Shown: positions 35,528 through 44,540 of the stretch, one piece after another | Layout: each line of letters begins with the position of its first letter | Position numbering within the stretch: the stretch's first letter is position 1 | Made by a program: the position numbers and the translations under genes | NCBI GenBank assembly: GCA_031422295.1 | Contig: JANOQM010000029.1 | Span: forward strand, 1 to 64,000 | Source of the DNA: JANOMH01 sp031422295 | GTDB lineage: Bacteria > Pseudomonadota > Alphaproteobacteria > Rhodobacterales > Rhodobacteraceae | DNA length: 64,000 nt | Reading direction: 5' to 3' | Notes under the pieces: model-generated | What the model was told of the DNA's origin: nothing | The model's input: only the letters and a program-made list of their open reading frames with translations | The model's database searches: none

Positions 35528-36700
35528 TCAGTTCCCCTCGGCTGTAGCAGCCGCAGCTGCGGCGGGTGTGGTGCCCCGGATAAGGTCGTTCAGCGGCAGG
35601 AATGGCACCACGCCATTGCCGCCCTGCCCGCCTGCAATCGCCGGATCAAGGATGATTTTGGAGACATGGGACAAGACTCGCTCCATGGTTTCCAGATAAA
35701 TCCGTTCACGCGTGACTTCTTCGGCTTTTTGATATTCGGTCAGCACGGCGGTAAACCGGCTGGCCTGACCCAGGGCATCGTTGACGGTCTGAGCGCGGTA
35801 GCCTTCGGCGGTTTCGATAATCCCGGCGGCACGGCCACGGGCATCGGCCAGCACAGTGTTGGCATAGGCATCGGCCTGCCGCTGCAACCGGTCGCGTTCC
35901 TGTTCGGCAGCCTGGACTTCTTTATAGCTGTCGATAACTTCGGCCGGCGGATCGGCGCGTTCAAGGTTAACCCGAACGATGGAAATGCCGCTGTCATATT
36001 CGTCCAGCGTCGCCTGCACATTGGTCATCACTGTATCGGCAATAATCCCGCGATCCCGGTTCAAAATCGGGGCAAGGTTTGAAGCGGCGATAATTTCGCG
36101 CATCACCGATTCCGACACGGCCCTGACGGTCAGCTGCGGGTCGCTGATATTGAACAGCACCTTTTCAGGGTCATTGATGTTCCAGACCACCTGAAAACCG
36201 ATATCGACGATATTGGCATCGGTGGTCAGCATCAGGCCGGACCCGTCATTTGTGGTGCCCGATCCGCCGATGGATTCAGTGTTTTCCGAAGTGACGTTGA
36301 TCACCTGATAGGTAACAAGCGGCCACGGGGCAAAGTTCAGGCCAGGCTCCCCGGTCTGATAGCGCGCACCCAGCAGGAGTTCGACTGACTTTTCTTCGGG
36401 CCGGACGGTGTAGAACGACATGAACGCCCAGAGCAGGACAACGCCGACTGCGCCAAGGCCAACCATGCCGCGCGTAATCTTGAACGGCTCGCCGGTGCCG
36501 CCACCACCAGCGCCGCCACGGTTGCCGCCGCCCATCAGGACGCGCAGCTGTTCGCGGCCTTTGTTCATCAGCTCGTCAATCTCGGGGATTTGCGGGCCTT
36601 CGCCCGGCCTGCGCCCACCTGTCGGCCGCTTGCCCTTGTCTTCGTCATCCCCGCCGCGATTTCCGCCGCCGCCCCAGGGGCCGCCGTTATTTCCAGCCAT
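35528..36700 (-). CDS. hflK: FtsH modulator HflK
   Basis: The larger partner of HflC, 390 aa. A Gly/Arg/Pro-rich cytoplasmic N-terminus (NNGGPWGGGGNRGG and a GGGNRGGAGGGGTGEP stretch) precedes one transmembrane helix (VGLGAVGVVLLWAFMSFYTV) and an SPFH domain (PEEKSVELLLGARYQTGEPG, then LNFAPWPLVTYQVINVTSEN). The long coiled-coil region includes QAAEQERDRLQRQADAYANT. hflK-hflC-DUF2065 and the Do protease follow each other as usual in Rhodobacteraceae. Confidence 0.94.
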   Translation of the reverse strand: MAGNNGGPWGGGGNRGGDDEDKGKRPTGGRRPGEGPQIPEIDELMNKGREQLRVLMGGGNRGGAGGGGTGEPFKITRGMVGLGAVGVVLLWAFMSFYTVRPEEKSVELLLGARYQTGEPGLNFAPWPLVTYQVINVTSENTESIGGSGTTNDGSGLMLTTDANIVDIGFQVVWNINDPEKVLFNISDPQLTVRAVSESVMREIIAASNLAPILNRDRGIIADTVMTNVQATLDEYDSGISIVRVNLERADPPAEVIDSYKEVQAAEQERDRLQRQADAYANTVLADARGRAAGIIETAEGYRAQTVNDALGQASRFTAVLTEYQKAEEVTRERIYLETMERVLSHVSKIILDPAIAGGQGGNGVVPFLPLNDLIRGTTPAAAAAATAEGN

Positions 36701-36772
36701 AAAGCCTGTGCTTTCCTACTTATCGTCCCGACGGGACTGCTATGTGCTTAATTGTGGGTTTTGACGCGTAAT

Positions 36773-38221
36773 TCAAGCCGTCCTTACCGGATTGCGCATC
36801 GTCACCAGTTCTTCGGACATGGTCGGATGCACCGCACACGTCCGGTCGAAATCTTCTTTCGTGGCCCCCATCTTGACCGCGATGGCCGCAAGCTGGATCA
36901 TTTCGCCGGCCTCGGGTGCGACGATATGACAACCCAGCACGCGGCGCGTGGCCCGGCTGATGATCAGTTTCATCATGACCCGGTCAGTGGTTCCGGCAAA
37001 AGCGGATCGCATCGGTCGGAATGATGTGCTGTAAACCTCGATCGGTTCTTTTTCCCGCGCGGCTTCTTCGGACAAACCGACTGACCCCAGTTCGGGCTGG
37101 GTAAACACAGCGGACGGGATCAGGTCGTGATCGACCGGGGTGGGGATGCCCTTGAAAACCGTTTCCACAAAGGCCATGCCTTCGCGGATCGCCACTGGCG
37201 TCAGGTTGACCCGGCCTGTGACATCGCCAATGGCAAAGATCGACGGGGTAGCGGTTTGGGAATACTGGTCAACGGTAATTTCGCCGCGCCTGCCGATCTG
37301 GACGCCGGTCTGCTCCAGACCGATGTTTTTCGCATTGGGCGCGCGCCCCGTGGCAAACAGCACAGCATCATAGGTCCGGTCGGACCCGTTGCTGGCCTTG
37401 ACCCGCACGGGCCCGGCTTTGCCGTGATGCGCCGGGCTGACCGGAATTTCGACCGCTGGCAGGCCCATCATCGCGCCCGTCACCGGGCCAAGGTCAGTTT
37501 CAGCGCGACCCATGGCCAGAATATTGGTGCCGCAATGCAGATCAATCCCCTGACCCTTCATCGCCTCGGCCACGGCCCCGCGCGCTTCGTCATCAAACCC
37601 GCGCAGGATTTGCGCACCGCGATAAAATTGGGTCACTTCAACCCCCAGCCCATTCAGGATGCAGGCAAATTCGCTGGCAATATAGCCACCGCCGACGATC
37701 AGGATCGACTTGGGCAAAACTGGCAGGTCAAAGATATCGTTCGACGTCAGGCCCAGGTCGGCCCCCGGCATGTCCGGCTTTTCGGGATGCCCGCCGGTGG
37801 CCACCAGAATATGCCGCGCACTGACGGTATCGCCGCTGTCCAGCCGGACCGTATGCGCATCCACCAGTACGGCGCGGCTGTCATGGATGGTGACCCCCGC
37901 CGTATCCAGCATCTTGCGATAAGCCGCCTCAAGCCGGGCCAGTTCGGCATGCAGGTGGGTTTGAAAGCGGGGCCAGTCAAACGATCCGTCCGCAATGTCC
38001 CAGCCATAAGCGCGGGCTTGCGCAGGCATTTCACGAAAGCTGGATGCGAATACCATCAGCTTTTTCGGCACACAGCCCCGGATGACGCAGGTGCCACCCA
38101 ACCGGCTTTCTTCGGCCAAAGCCACGGTCGCCCCAGTCGCTGCAGCCATCCGTGCCGCGCGGACGCCCCCGGACCCGCCGCCAATGACGAACAGGTCTAC
38201 ATCAAAGGCCATATCGCTCAT
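36773..38221 (-). CDS. gor: Glutathione-disulfide reductase
   Basis: NADPH-dependent flavoenzyme that reduces GSSG, 482 aa. It shows the FAD-binding FVIGGGSGGVRAARMAAATG, the redox-active disulfide in GGTCVIRGCVPKKLM, the NAD(P)-binding SILIVGGGYIASEFACILNG, ATGRAPNAKNIGLEQTG, and the C-terminal active-site CAVHPTMSEELV. The ATG at 38221 or one three codons later (38212) are both possible. It is on the same strand as rpiA, from which it is separated by the probable 6S RNA gene. Confidence 0.95.
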   Translation of the reverse strand: MSDMAFDVDLFVIGGGSGGVRAARMAAATGATVALAEESRLGGTCVIRGCVPKKLMVFASSFREMPAQARAYGWDIADGSFDWPRFQTHLHAELARLEAAYRKMLDTAGVTIHDSRAVLVDAHTVRLDSGDTVSARHILVATGGHPEKPDMPGADLGLTSNDIFDLPVLPKSILIVGGGYIASEFACILNGLGVEVTQFYRGAQILRGFDDEARGAVAEAMKGQGIDLHCGTNILAMGRAETDLGPVTGAMMGLPAVEIPVSPAHHGKAGPVRVKASNGSDRTYDAVLFATGRAPNAKNIGLEQTGVQIGRRGEITVDQYSQTATPSIFAIGDVTGRVNLTPVAIREGMAFVETVFKGIPTPVDHDLIPSAVFTQPELGSVGLSEEAAREKEPIEVYSTSFRPMRSAFAGTTDRVMMKLIISRATRRVLGCHIVAPEAGEMIQLAAIAVKMGATKEDFDRTCAVHPTMSEELVTMRNPVRTA

Positions 38222-38271
38222 GTTGTGGTATCCATATTCCTGCGGGCGGTATCCCACACTGTTTCGCAGAT

Positions 38272-38461
38272 AGCCAGAGGAGTGGCTGCCACAGCGGGAT
38301 CAGCCGAGGCTCCAGTGGACCTGTGGCCCCGCTCACACAAGGGAGCGGTTGACTGTGGGACTGGTTGTGTAATTCGAACAGAGGCCAGCACCCGACCCGG
38401 CGGGTTGCGAAGCGCCCACCTTGGGGCGGGTCGGACAATCTGTCGGCGGCACTAGCTGGCA
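38272..38461 (+). ncRNA. ssrS: Probable 6S RNA
   Basis: The 285-bp gap between gor and rpiA has no credible coding frame but folds around a long-range closing stem: GCCAG (38273-38277) and AGTG (38281-38284) pair with CTGGC (38456-38460) and CACT (38450-38453). Within it are blocks that resemble enterobacterial 6S RNA in the same order: GATCAGCCGAGG near the 5' side, GTGGCCCCGCTC...GAGCGGTTG in the middle hairpin, and CACCTTG...CGGCGGCAC toward the 3' end. 6S RNA mimics an open promoter and holds sigma-70 RNA polymerase. The ends are approximate and the call rests on pattern memory, without a covariance search. Confidence 0.7.
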
Positions 38462-38506
38462 GGCCCGATGGGGTCCGCCAAGATGCATAGCGGAGCGGGG
38501 CGCTGA

Positions 38507-39295
38507 CTATTCCGCCATATCCCTGAACAAATTCTCATTCTCTTCAAACTCGAACCGGCTTTCTTCGACTGACCCCTTGTTGATATCGCGCACTTCGACC
38601 CGGCCGTCGCCGTAACCGATGACGACCACATCACAGATGTCGATGAATAGCCCGTTTTCCACCACGCCGGGGATCTGGTTCAGCACCAGTGACAATTGGC
38701 GGGCATGGCCGATCCGGTTCAGGTGCAAGTCGATAATATGATTGCCTTCGTCGGTCACAAAAGGCCGGTCACCGTTCATCCGCAGGGTGGTGCTGCGGCC
38801 CAATACGTCGATGCCGATCAGGGTTTCCTCGATCAACGTCTTGGTGGTCTGCCAGCCAAACGGGATCACCTCGACCGGCAGGGGAAACGCGCCCAGCGTT
38901 TCGACCTGCTTGCCAATATCGGCGATGACAATCATCTGGTCGCTGGCTGTCGCCACGATCTTTTCCTGCAACAGCGCCCCGCCACCGCCTTTGATCAGGT
39001 TCAGATTGCCGTCATATTCATCCGCCCCGTCAATGGTCAGGTCCAGCCAACGGGCCTCGTCCAGTGAAATCACTTCGATACCCACATCGCGGGCCAATTT
39101 GGCGGTGCGGGCGGATGTGGGCACGCCTTTAATCCGCAGCCCCTGATCGCGGACCATCTCGCCCAGACAGCGGACCAGCCAAGCGGCGGTGGACCCCGTG
39201 CCGAGGCCAACACGCATACCGTTTTCGACATACAATGTCGCCCGCTTGGCGGCGGCGAATTTCGCCTTGTCGATGGGGGACAATTCTCCGCTCAT
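38507..39295 (-). CDS. rpiA: Ribose-5-phosphate isomerase A
   Basis: Interconverts ribose 5-phosphate and ribulose 5-phosphate in the pentose phosphate pathway. The 262-aa product has VGLGTGSTAAWLVRCLGE (phosphate loop), LTIDGADEYDGNLNLIKGGG with the catalytic Asp and the GGGGALLQEK loop. The C-terminal tail (about 25 residues, ending FEENENLFRDMAE) is longer than in E. coli RpiA, as usual in this clade. It is the first gene of the conserved rpiA-gor-hflKC stretch, all on the minus strand. Confidence 0.95.
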   Translation of the reverse strand: MSGELSPIDKAKFAAAKRATLYVENGMRVGLGTGSTAAWLVRCLGEMVRDQGLRIKGVPTSARTAKLARDVGIEVISLDEARWLDLTIDGADEYDGNLNLIKGGGGALLQEKIVATASDQMIVIADIGKQVETLGAFPLPVEVIPFGWQTTKTLIEETLIGIDVLGRSTTLRMNGDRPFVTDEGNHIIDLHLNRIGHARQLSLVLNQIPGVVENGLFIDICDVVVIGYGDGRVEVRDINKGSVEESRFEFEENENLFRDMAE

Positions 39296-39587
39296 GGATG
39301 GCTCCGACCTGTGGGTTGGTTTGTTATAGGAAACAACCGGCGGGGGCGCGAGTGCGAAATGTGCAAGTCAGTTGCGGGTGTGGCCCCAAAACGCTGCCCC
39401 TTGCCGGGTGACCGCGTTCCGTGGGGCCAATCACGCGACCAATTGCTGCAGCGCGAAGGTGGGGGTGGTTGAGGAGGTGTTGGGGCGCCAGACAATGAGT
39501 TTTCGAAAATAGTTGCCGGAGCCGTTTCCGAAACGAGACGGAGCGGTGATAGGTTGCTTGGGAACAGCAAATTTAGCCGGGACGCGA

Positions 39588-40406
39588 ATGACCAGACTCC
39601 GAAAATCGGTACCGAAGGATTGCGATCCAAGGATTCGCGGCACAATTCAGCTAGGGTCGATGGCATACTATCGTCGGATCGAGTCCAATGACCGACGCGA
39701 CCCCGAAGAGGGCATGACAAGCTTTCATGTTGATACTCGCGGTCGTACATGGACCATCCAGAAAGAAGTTTATCACACAATCCACGGCGGTATTATTGTC
39801 GCCGACGATTGGTCAAGGTCCCAAAACTGGGGGCCGCCCGGAACTACAACCCTTTCAGGCAACAGCCGATTCAAATTTCTGGCTAACGGCGACCTTCATT
39901 TCAAGGGCACAATGGGTTTTTCGTTTGTTCACCATGACGTCTTGTTATTTTGCATGTCTGTCGACAATGGCGACATCGATTGGGACGTCTCTGGCGGCAC
40001 AGTTCACTGGTGGATCGAAGAAGGCAAGGAGAGCGAGTTTGCGCAAACTCTAGGCGAGCTTGTGTATCAGGAACTCGTGGCCAATCCAGAGCCTTGGATC
40101 GAGAGGGTCAGGTCGTGGGACGACGTAATGAGTTTCAGTTGGATTGTGGGCCTCACCACCCGGAAGGTGGAATACACTCGCAAAAGCGGTTCTGAGCTGA
40201 GATACCCTGAGGTGCGGCGGATAAACCGGATGGTCAGAACCTTCTCACCGTTCTTGAAAGATAAACGGGATGAGGCTCAAAAGGAGTTTCGATTTCAAGT
40301 CGATATACAAATGGACTCACGAGCAGCAGGTTTTTGTCGGGTTGTTGTTCCCGAGAAGCTGTCCTTGCCCGCCGCGAGACTCTTACCCTTCATGCAATTC
40401 ACTTAG
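39588..40406 (+). CDS. Hypothetical protein, AT-richer orphan
   Basis: A soluble protein of about 272 aa with no family I can name with confidence. The N-terminal GTIQLGSMAYYRRIESNDRR and DPEEGMTSF recall the opening strand of DUF2971-like and related accessory proteins (a short strand, then YYR.IE..D..DP.EG), sometimes found near defence genes. The rest is strand-rich with many Trp residues. The ATG at 39588 follows GGGACGCGA; one at 39660 is an alternative. Base composition is lower in GC than the flanking rpiA and mntH, suggesting acquisition. The roughly 290 bp before it holds nothing recognisable. Confidence 0.5.
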   Translation: MTRLRKSVPKDCDPRIRGTIQLGSMAYYRRIESNDRRDPEEGMTSFHVDTRGRTWTIQKEVYHTIHGGIIVADDWSRSQNWGPPGTTTLSGNSRFKFLANGDLHFKGTMGFSFVHHDVLLFCMSVDNGDIDWDVSGGTVHWWIEEGKESEFAQTLGELVYQELVANPEPWIERVRSWDDVMSFSWIVGLTTRKVEYTRKSGSELRYPEVRRINRMVRTFSPFLKDKRDEAQKEFRFQVDIQMDSRAAGFCRVVVPEKLSLPAARLLPFMQFT

Positions 40407-40609
40407 ACCGACACATTCCACCTTCACGCGTTCTGCCATGGGCGACCCACCGGATGGACCGATCCTCTACAACCGGTAACGGGGTGGTGCCCAGACTTGG
40501 ACCTATCTGCCACGCCACGCCGCAGCGCTCCAAAACCGCTCTGCCGCAACATCGACTGTAATTCACTGCAAGATCGACTGTTACGCTACACCCGACGCCC
40601 GCTGGCGGC

Positions 40610-40638
40610 TTGACAGTCGGAAAACGTCATGAAAATAT
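40610..40638 (+). promoter_or_regulatory. Predicted sigma-70 promoter of mntH
   Basis: TTGACA (40610-40615), a 17-bp spacer, then AAATAT (40633-40638), 32 bp before the mntH start. The metal-regulator palindrome follows directly, so a bound repressor would cover the transcription start. Confidence 0.65.
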
Positions 40639-40653
40639 TGCGAGTAATTCGCA
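40639..40653. promoter_or_regulatory. Probable Mur (manganese, Fur-family) operator
   Basis: TGCGA, five bases, TCGCA: the inverted repeat TGCGAGTAATTCGCA adjoins the -10 element and ends 16 bp before mntH. It resembles the TGCAAAT.ATTTGCA-type sites used by Mur in alphaproteobacteria. The regulator gene is not in the window. Confidence 0.55.
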
Positions 40654-40669
40654 TTAGCACAGTTGACCG

Positions 40670-42025
40670 ATGTCCGATAACTTCAGCCTGAGCGGCCTGC
40701 GGGCCACCCGCAACAAACATGGCGACTGGCGGCAAAACCGGGGCGATCCGGCCTTGTCCGACGTGCATCGCAGCATCCGGGTGCCCGTAGGCACATGGCG
40801 GCGGGCGGCGGCATTTTTCGGCCCCGGCTATATGGTCGCGGTGGGCTATATGGACCCGGGCAACTGGGCCACATCGCTGGCGGGCGGGTCAAAGTTTGGC
40901 TACGCGCTGCTGGTTGTGGCGCTGGTGTCCAATATCATGGCCATCGTGCTGCAATCGCTGTGCGCCCGGCTGGCCATCGCATCGGGGCGCGATCTGGCCC
41001 AGGCCTGCCGCGATGCGTTCCCGCGCTGGGTTGCCATTCCGTTGTGGTTCATGGCGGAACTTGCGATTATTGCGACCGATATTGCAGAGGTGATCGGCAC
41101 CGCCATCGGCCTGAACCTGCTGTTCGGCATCCCGCTGGAAATCGGCGTTGTGATTACCGCGCTGGACGTGTTCCTGATCCTGTGGCTGCAAACCAAAGGG
41201 TTCCGCTGGCTTGAGGCGTTTATTATCGCGGTTCTGGCCATCATCGCGGTCAGCTTTGGCATCCAGATCGCCATGGCCGACCCCGACTGGGGGCAGGTCA
41301 TCCTTGGCTTTGCCCCGACCGTGGATATCGTGACCAACCCCGAAATGTTGTATCTGGCGCTTAGTATTCTGGGCGCTACAGTTATGCCACATAACCTGTA
41401 TCTGCATTCGGCCATTGTGCAGACCCGCGATTATGGCGACAGCCTGCCGGAAAAGCGGTTTGCTTTGAAATGGGCAACCATCGACAGCACCGTGGCTTTG
41501 TGTTTCGCGCTGCTGATCAATGCGTCGATCCTGATCCTTGCGGCCTCGGCCTTTTACGGCACCGGGCGCACTGATGTGGCCGAACTCGGGGATGCGCATC
41601 AGTTATTGGGGCCGGTTCTGGGATCAGCCTTGGCTCCCAGCCTGTTCGCCATCGCTTTGCTGGGCTGCGGCCTGAATTCGACCGTGACTGCCACATTGGC
41701 CGGTCAGGCCGTGATGGAAGGGTTCCTGAACCTGCGCATCCCGCCATGGTCCCGCCGTCTGATCACCCGCGCCATTGCCATCATCCCGGCGGCAGGTGTG
41801 ACGATTTTCTATGGCTCGGCCCAAACCGGGCAATTGCTGATCCTGACGCAGGTGGTGTTGTCGCTGCAATTGTCATTTGCCGTGGTCCCGCTGGTCATGT
41901 TCACCACAGACAAGCGCAAGATGGGGGCGATGGTGGCGCCGCTGTGGCTGGGCCTGTTTGCCGCTCTGATTGCAACGGTCATTGTAGTGCTTAATCTGAA
42001 ACTGCTGTGGGATTTCGTGCTTTAG
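40670..42025 (+). CDS. mntH: Nramp-family divalent metal transporter MntH
   Basis: Proton-coupled Mn(II)/Fe(II) importer, 451 aa with about eleven transmembrane helices. The metal-binding motifs are intact: the helix 1 motif GYMDPGNWATS (DPGN) and the helix 6 motif ATVMPHNLYLHSAIV (MPHN). The N-terminus of about 40 residues is soluble. The upstream TTGACA-AAATAT promoter with an overlapping palindrome suggests manganese- or iron-dependent repression. Confidence 0.95.
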   Translation: MSDNFSLSGLRATRNKHGDWRQNRGDPALSDVHRSIRVPVGTWRRAAAFFGPGYMVAVGYMDPGNWATSLAGGSKFGYALLVVALVSNIMAIVLQSLCARLAIASGRDLAQACRDAFPRWVAIPLWFMAELAIIATDIAEVIGTAIGLNLLFGIPLEIGVVITALDVFLILWLQTKGFRWLEAFIIAVLAIIAVSFGIQIAMADPDWGQVILGFAPTVDIVTNPEMLYLALSILGATVMPHNLYLHSAIVQTRDYGDSLPEKRFALKWATIDSTVALCFALLINASILILAASAFYGTGRTDVAELGDAHQLLGPVLGSALAPSLFAIALLGCGLNSTVTATLAGQAVMEGFLNLRIPPWSRRLITRAIAIIPAAGVTIFYGSAQTGQLLILTQVVLSLQLSFAVVPLVMFTTDKRKMGAMVAPLWLGLFAALIATVIVVLNLKLLWDFVL

Positions 42026-42033
42026 TGCAAGCC

Positions 42034-42927
42034 CTACCGCAAAAAGATAAGTCCCAGCCCAACCACCGCCATCGCCGCCCCGACAAAGCTGAGCAGGGTC
42101 GGCCTTTGCCCGGTCCGCAGCCACAGCAAGGGCAGGATGATCACCGGTGAGGTGGCCGACAGCGTGGCGATGATCCCGGTTTGCGACCCCTGCAGCGCGT
42201 ATAAAAACAGGGTCATCCCGATCAGCAGCCCGATGATTGCAGTGGCTGCAGTCAGGATCAAAGCATTCTGGGTGATAACTGTCGGGCGGGCTGGGGCAAA
42301 GGCAGTGGCGCTGAGCAGGCCCATGGTCAGGCCCGAGGCCCCGACCCGGAACAATGAGGCCAGATAGGGGTCCATCCCGCCGTGCATGATTGGCCGTGCG
42401 ATCAATGACCCGGCAGCCTGTCCAAAAGCCGCCCCAAGGCCAAACAACAGTCCGGTCAGCAGCAGGCCCTGCACGGTTTCCAGCCGGTGCGCATCAGCGC
42501 GCGGGCGGCCCAGTATGGCCACGGCCACGCCGCCTGCGGTCATGCAAATCCCGGCCACCGCCTGCAGCGACAAAGCTTCGCCCAGCACCACCCAGCCCAA
42601 CAGGGCCGCCATCGGCGCATTCAGCGCAAACACTGCCCCCGCCCGGCGCGGCCCGATCCGGCCCACAGCGGCAAAGTTCAGCGTGTCACCAATCAGAATC
42701 CCGATGATGCCCGAGGCCGCAAGCACCGCTATAGTTGTCCATGTCTGCCCGGCCCATGCTCCGGTCGCCACAACGATCAGGCCCAGCAGCACCGTCACCA
42801 ATCCCTGCCGGATCAGGTTAAAGTGAAACGCCCCCAAAACGCGCACTGCATCCGCCGAAATCAGCCCGGTGATTGCCCAGCAGGTCGCCGTCCCAAGGGC
42901 CGCAAATTCATGAATAGGAAAGGCCAT
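42034..42927 (-). CDS. EamA/DMT-family transporter
   Basis: A 297-aa protein with ten predicted transmembrane helices arranged as two EamA repeats (about residues 5-135 and 150-290). Visible repeat markers are ARIGPRRAGAVFALNAPMAA-like sequence in the first repeat and ALQGSQTGIIATLSATSPVI in the second. It is a probable metabolite exporter of unknown substrate. It is convergent with mntH, only 8 bp from its stop. Confidence 0.88.
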   Translation of the reverse strand: MAFPIHEFAALGTATCWAITGLISADAVRVLGAFHFNLIRQGLVTVLLGLIVVATGAWAGQTWTTIAVLAASGIIGILIGDTLNFAAVGRIGPRRAGAVFALNAPMAALLGWVVLGEALSLQAVAGICMTAGGVAVAILGRPRADAHRLETVQGLLLTGLLFGLGAAFGQAAGSLIARPIMHGGMDPYLASLFRVGASGLTMGLLSATAFAPARPTVITQNALILTAATAIIGLLIGMTLFLYALQGSQTGIIATLSATSPVIILPLLWLRTGQRPTLLSFVGAAMAVVGLGLIFLR

Positions 42928-43091
42928 TGTTCACCATATGTTCATGGCTGTGTGCCGTATGAAATGGCTATTGGCAAGCCCGCTCCAGTGGGATTTTTTG
43001 AAACGCCACCTGCCCGGGGCCGATGCGGTTTCATCTGCTGATCAGTCGCATTCTGTCGGGCTGTCTGCGACCACGGCGCTAAAGTTAACTC

Positions 43092-43793
43092 ATGACATCC
43101 ATTCTGCGCCTGCACTATGCCCCCGACAATGCCTCGCTCTGCATCCGGCTGGCGCTGGAGGAATTGCACCTGCCTTATACAACGGTTCTGGTGGACCGTC
43201 CGGCCCGGGCGCAAAAATCAGCAGCCTATCTGGCGTTAAACCCCAACGGGCTGATCCCGGTGTTGGAAACGCCCGATGGGCCGCTGTATGAAACCGGGGC
43301 GATCCTGCTGTGGCTGGCCGACCGGCATGGCCGTCTGATGCCCGCCATAACCGACCCGGGCCGGGGTGCCGCGCTGAAATGGCTGTTCTGGCTGTCCAAC
43401 ACGCTGCATGCGACAGAACGAATGCTGTTCTATCCGGCCCAACATACCGCCGGTGGTCCCGCGATGGAGCAGGCCTTGCTGGCCCAGACCAAAATCAGGC
43501 TGGCCGCACAATTCACTATCCTAGCCCAGACTTCTGACGCCCCATGGTTGGACGCCAATGCGCCCAGCGCGCTCGCCTGCTATCTTGCACCCCTCTTGCG
43601 GTGGCCGGTGTTCTACGGCGATGAACCGGGCTGGCTCGACTTATCGCACTGGCCCCGGCTCCTGACTTTTGCACACAGGTTCGAACAACGCCCCGCCGCC
43701 GTGACGGCAACACGGGCCGAGGGCTTGGGCCATACCCCATTTTCTGCGCCGCAAGCCCTGAATCCCATGGGGATAGGGCCAAACGATCCCTAA
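43092..43793 (+). CDS. Glutathione S-transferase family protein (1)
   Basis: A 233-aa cytosolic GST-like protein. The thioredoxin-like N-terminal domain has LRLHYAPDNASLCIRLALEE, NPNGLIPVLETPDGPLYETG (with the cis-Pro VPVL-type turn as IPVLE) and ETGAILLWLADRHG for glutathione binding. The C-terminal domain is all-helical. The catalytic Ser/Tyr is not obvious. It is about 40% similar by eye to the next GST, so the pair probably arose by tandem duplication; they lie upstream of sdaA. Confidence 0.85.
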   Translation: MTSILRLHYAPDNASLCIRLALEELHLPYTTVLVDRPARAQKSAAYLALNPNGLIPVLETPDGPLYETGAILLWLADRHGRLMPAITDPGRGAALKWLFWLSNTLHATERMLFYPAQHTAGGPAMEQALLAQTKIRLAAQFTILAQTSDAPWLDANAPSALACYLAPLLRWPVFYGDEPGWLDLSHWPRLLTFAHRFEQRPAAVTATRAEGLGHTPFSAPQALNPMGIGPNDP

Positions 43794-43866
43794 GCGTCGC
43801 TTTCGCAATGGCATCACCGCTACGTCGCATGCTTAACTGCGCTAAATCTGCAAAGGACCGTTTGCC

Positions 43867-44529
43867 GTGTATGTCCTCCATTCCGTCTCCGACTGGGCCT
43901 CGCTCTGCATCCACGTCGCACTGGTCGAAATGGACGTGCCCTTCACCCTGCACCTGCACGACTACGACGCGGGGACGCTGAACAGCCCGACCTTCCGGGC
44001 GATCAACCCTTTCGGCCTGCTTCCCGCGTTGGAAACCCCCGATGGGCCGATGTTCGAAACCGGGGCCATCCTGCTGTGGTTGTCCGAACGGCACGGGCTG
44101 GCCCCGGCACCATTGTCAGCGGAACGGGCGGCATTTCTGAAATGGTTCGTGTTTGTGAACACATCCGTCCACAGCACCGCCGTCCTGCTGCTGCATCCAG
44201 AGCGACCCGCGGGGGACTTTTCTGCCGTGGCGGTCGCCCAAACCGCCCATACCCAGATGCAAAACCATCTGGCCGCCATCGATACGATGATTGCCACCGA
44301 AAAACCGCTGTGGCTGTCCAGCGCCCAACCCTCGGTCCTGTCGCATTATCTGGGGATGTTGGTCCGCTGGGTCGTGGCCTTTCCGGCCCACCCGGACCAT
44401 GCGATTAACCTCGCCACATACCCCGCTCTGGAAGCCGTGCTGACCGCACTGGAATCCCGCCCCGCCGTACTCAAAGCCGCGGTGGCCGAAAACCTCGGCC
44501 CGACAATCTACACCAATATTGCCGCCTGA
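43867..44529 (+). CDS. Glutathione S-transferase family protein (2)
   Basis: A 220-aa GST-like protein with the same layout as the preceding one: YVLHSVSDWASLCIHVALVE, NPFGLLPALETPDGPMFETG and GAILLWLSERHGLAP in the N-terminal domain, and a helical C-terminal domain. Translation starts at GTG. It ends 11 bp before sdaA, so it may be co-transcribed with it. Confidence 0.85.
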   Translation: MYVLHSVSDWASLCIHVALVEMDVPFTLHLHDYDAGTLNSPTFRAINPFGLLPALETPDGPMFETGAILLWLSERHGLAPAPLSAERAAFLKWFVFVNTSVHSTAVLLLHPERPAGDFSAVAVAQTAHTQMQNHLAAIDTMIATEKPLWLSSAQPSVLSHYLGMLVRWVVAFPAHPDHAINLATYPALEAVLTALESRPAVLKAAVAENLGPTIYTNIAA

Positions 44530-44540
44530 AAGGCCTATGA

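Noticed and set aside
39296..39587. Gene or RNA in the gap between rpiA and the AT-rich orphan
   Set aside because: No frame with a plausible start and no convincing fold was seen.
40407..40609. Gene in the gap upstream of mntH
   Set aside because: Frames are short and without ribosome-binding sites; only the promoter/operator at its end is supported.
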